A stretch of DNA of 6,804 bases, taken from contig SFEV01000096.1 of the NCBI GenBank assembly GCA_004557975.1, positions 1-6,804 of the forward strand, in the 5' to 3' direction. The stretch's first letter is position 1. Each line of letters begins with the position of its first letter. The notes beneath the pieces are model-generated. The model saw nothing but the letters and a program-made list of their open reading frames with translations, had not been told where the DNA came from and did no database searches. Below are positions 6,559-6,804 of this stretch, piece by piece. Source of the DNA: Lachnospiraceae bacterium. Its GTDB lineage: Bacteria; Bacillota; Clostridia; Lachnospirales; Lachnospiraceae. The position numbers and the translations under genes were made by a program.

Positions 6559-6587
6559 ATTATACCATAATATACAACAACATACAA
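6559..6587 (-). promoter_or_regulatory. Transposase promoter, with little or no leader
   Basis: On the minus strand TATAAT (6564-6559) is a perfect -10. A TTGTAT lies 17 bases upstream (6587-6582) as a weak -35. Transcription would begin around 6552-6553, at the ATG itself. An alternative -10 (TATATT, 6574-6569), with another TTGTAT 16 bases upstream (6596-6591), would give a leader of about ten bases, still without a ribosome binding site. Low expression is typical of transposases. Confidence 0.6.
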
Positions 6588-6597
6588 CTAATACAAC
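6572..6597 (+). repeat. Three ATACAAC direct repeats at the transposase promoter
   Basis: ATACAAC occurs at 6572-6578, 6582-6588 and 6591-6597, with start-to-start spacings of 10 and 9 bases, close to one helical turn. The copies cover the -35 region of the transposase gene. They could be subsites for transposase or a host protein on one face of the DNA, which would allow autoregulation, or simply low-complexity promoter sequence. Confidence 0.5.
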
Positions 6598-6632
6598 AAA
6601 ATTTTTTTAAAAACTTGACAGGTTTAGACATT

Positions 6633-6654
6633 AAAAAAACCGCTATTTAAGCGG
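6633..6654 (-). terminator. Terminator inside the right end of the insertion sequence, blocking read-in
   Basis: On the minus strand CCGCT (6654-6650) pairs with AGCGG (6644-6640) across a five-base loop and is followed by seven T bases (6639-6633). It lies upstream of the transposase promoter and faces the same way. It would stop transcripts arriving from outside the element before they reach the transposase, a common protection in insertion sequences. Confidence 0.7.
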
Positions 6655-6703
6655 CTTCCAGAGATTTTGTATGAAGTTTTATAGGGCTATAACTGTCGAA
6701 AAC

Positions 6704-6804
6704 CCGCGTCACTGCATATGCACGTTTCCCGCTTCTTGAAAATGCTTCTTTATAATAATCGGGTGACGGACAGGCTGACTTCGGACTGTTGGGGCTTGCC
6801 GCAA
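6704..6804. other. Right flank of the insertion sequence, no supported gene
   Basis: A 10-base palindrome TGCATATGCA lies at 6713-6722. On the plus strand an ATG at 6718 opens a frame of 29 codons to the window edge (MHVSRFLKMLLYNNRVTDRL and on), but no Shine-Dalgarno precedes it. On the minus strand a frame enters from the right edge and runs into the insertion sequence, stopping at 6649-6647. Neither can be called a gene from 101 bases. Confidence 0.4.

Larger units (their letters stand above)
4645..6703 (-). mobile_element. IS1634-family-like insertion sequence, complete, about 2.06 kb
   Basis: The ends are perfect 14-base inverted repeats: GTTTTCGACAGTTA at 4645-4658 and its complement TAACTGTCGAAAAC at 6690-6703. 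Between them is one full-length DDE transposase on the minus strand, filling most of the element. Length, single-gene layout and transposase type fit the IS1634 family. The bases next to the ends (ATCCC to the left, CCGCG to the right) show no clear target-site duplication, although this family usually makes one. Terminators lie just inside both ends. The element is visibly richer in A and T than the genes to its left, as expected for recently acquired DNA. Confidence 0.88.

Noticed and set aside
6615..6620. TTGACA on the plus strand near the right end of the insertion sequence, as an outward promoter
   Set aside because: No acceptable -10 lies 16-18 bases downstream; the only AT-rich candidate is in the terminator loop at the wrong spacing.

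Overview
The window looks like chromosomal DNA of a low-to-mid GC Gram-positive anaerobe of the Clostridia, most likely a Lachnospiraceae-type gut bacterium. This rests on strong AGGAGG-type ribosome binding sites, TTGACA/TATAAT-type promoters, a giant InlB-B-repeat surface protein with a membrane anchor and KKR tail, and a Firmicutes-style IS1634-like transposase. The assignment to family is inference.

Layout. (1) 3-2153, plus strand: the C-terminal 716 residues of a large surface protein, made of repeated beta-rich modules with a Pro/Gln/Asn/Thr-rich spacer, a pre-anchor domain and one membrane segment. Its N-terminus lies outside the window. (2) 2154-2403: a convergent intergenic region with a 10-bp palindrome, a long hairpin that can terminate transcription from both sides, and a second nested stem-loop. 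(3) 2404-4354, minus strand: a three-gene operon behind a clear promoter (TTTACA-17-TATACT). The order of transcription is a PHP-family phosphoesterase, a 67-residue acidic protein coupled to it by an ATGA overlap, and a Cof-type HAD phosphatase. The HAD gene has a one-base frame break just after its start codon. (4) 4355-4644: a structured intergenic region with several hairpins and a strong plus-strand promoter pointing right. (5) 4645-6703: a complete insertion sequence of about 2.06 kb, with 14-bp perfect terminal inverted repeats and a full-length DDE transposase on the minus strand. It has terminators just inside both ends, and its transposase promoter lies almost on top of the start codon. 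(6) 6704-6804: 101 bases of right flank with no supported gene.

How the parts fit. The two enzymes of the minus-strand operon both release phosphate from small phosphorylated metabolites or nucleotides, so the operon looks like housekeeping phosphate or nucleotide turnover; substrates cannot be read from sequence. The insertion sequence sits immediately downstream of the strong plus-strand promoter. Transcripts from that promoter would meet a terminator about 25 bases inside the element, so whatever the promoter once drove has probably been cut off. I see no clearly new biological system. The most useful observations are the HAD frame break, the promoter cut off by the insertion sequence, the nearly leaderless transposase start, and the structured intergenic elements.
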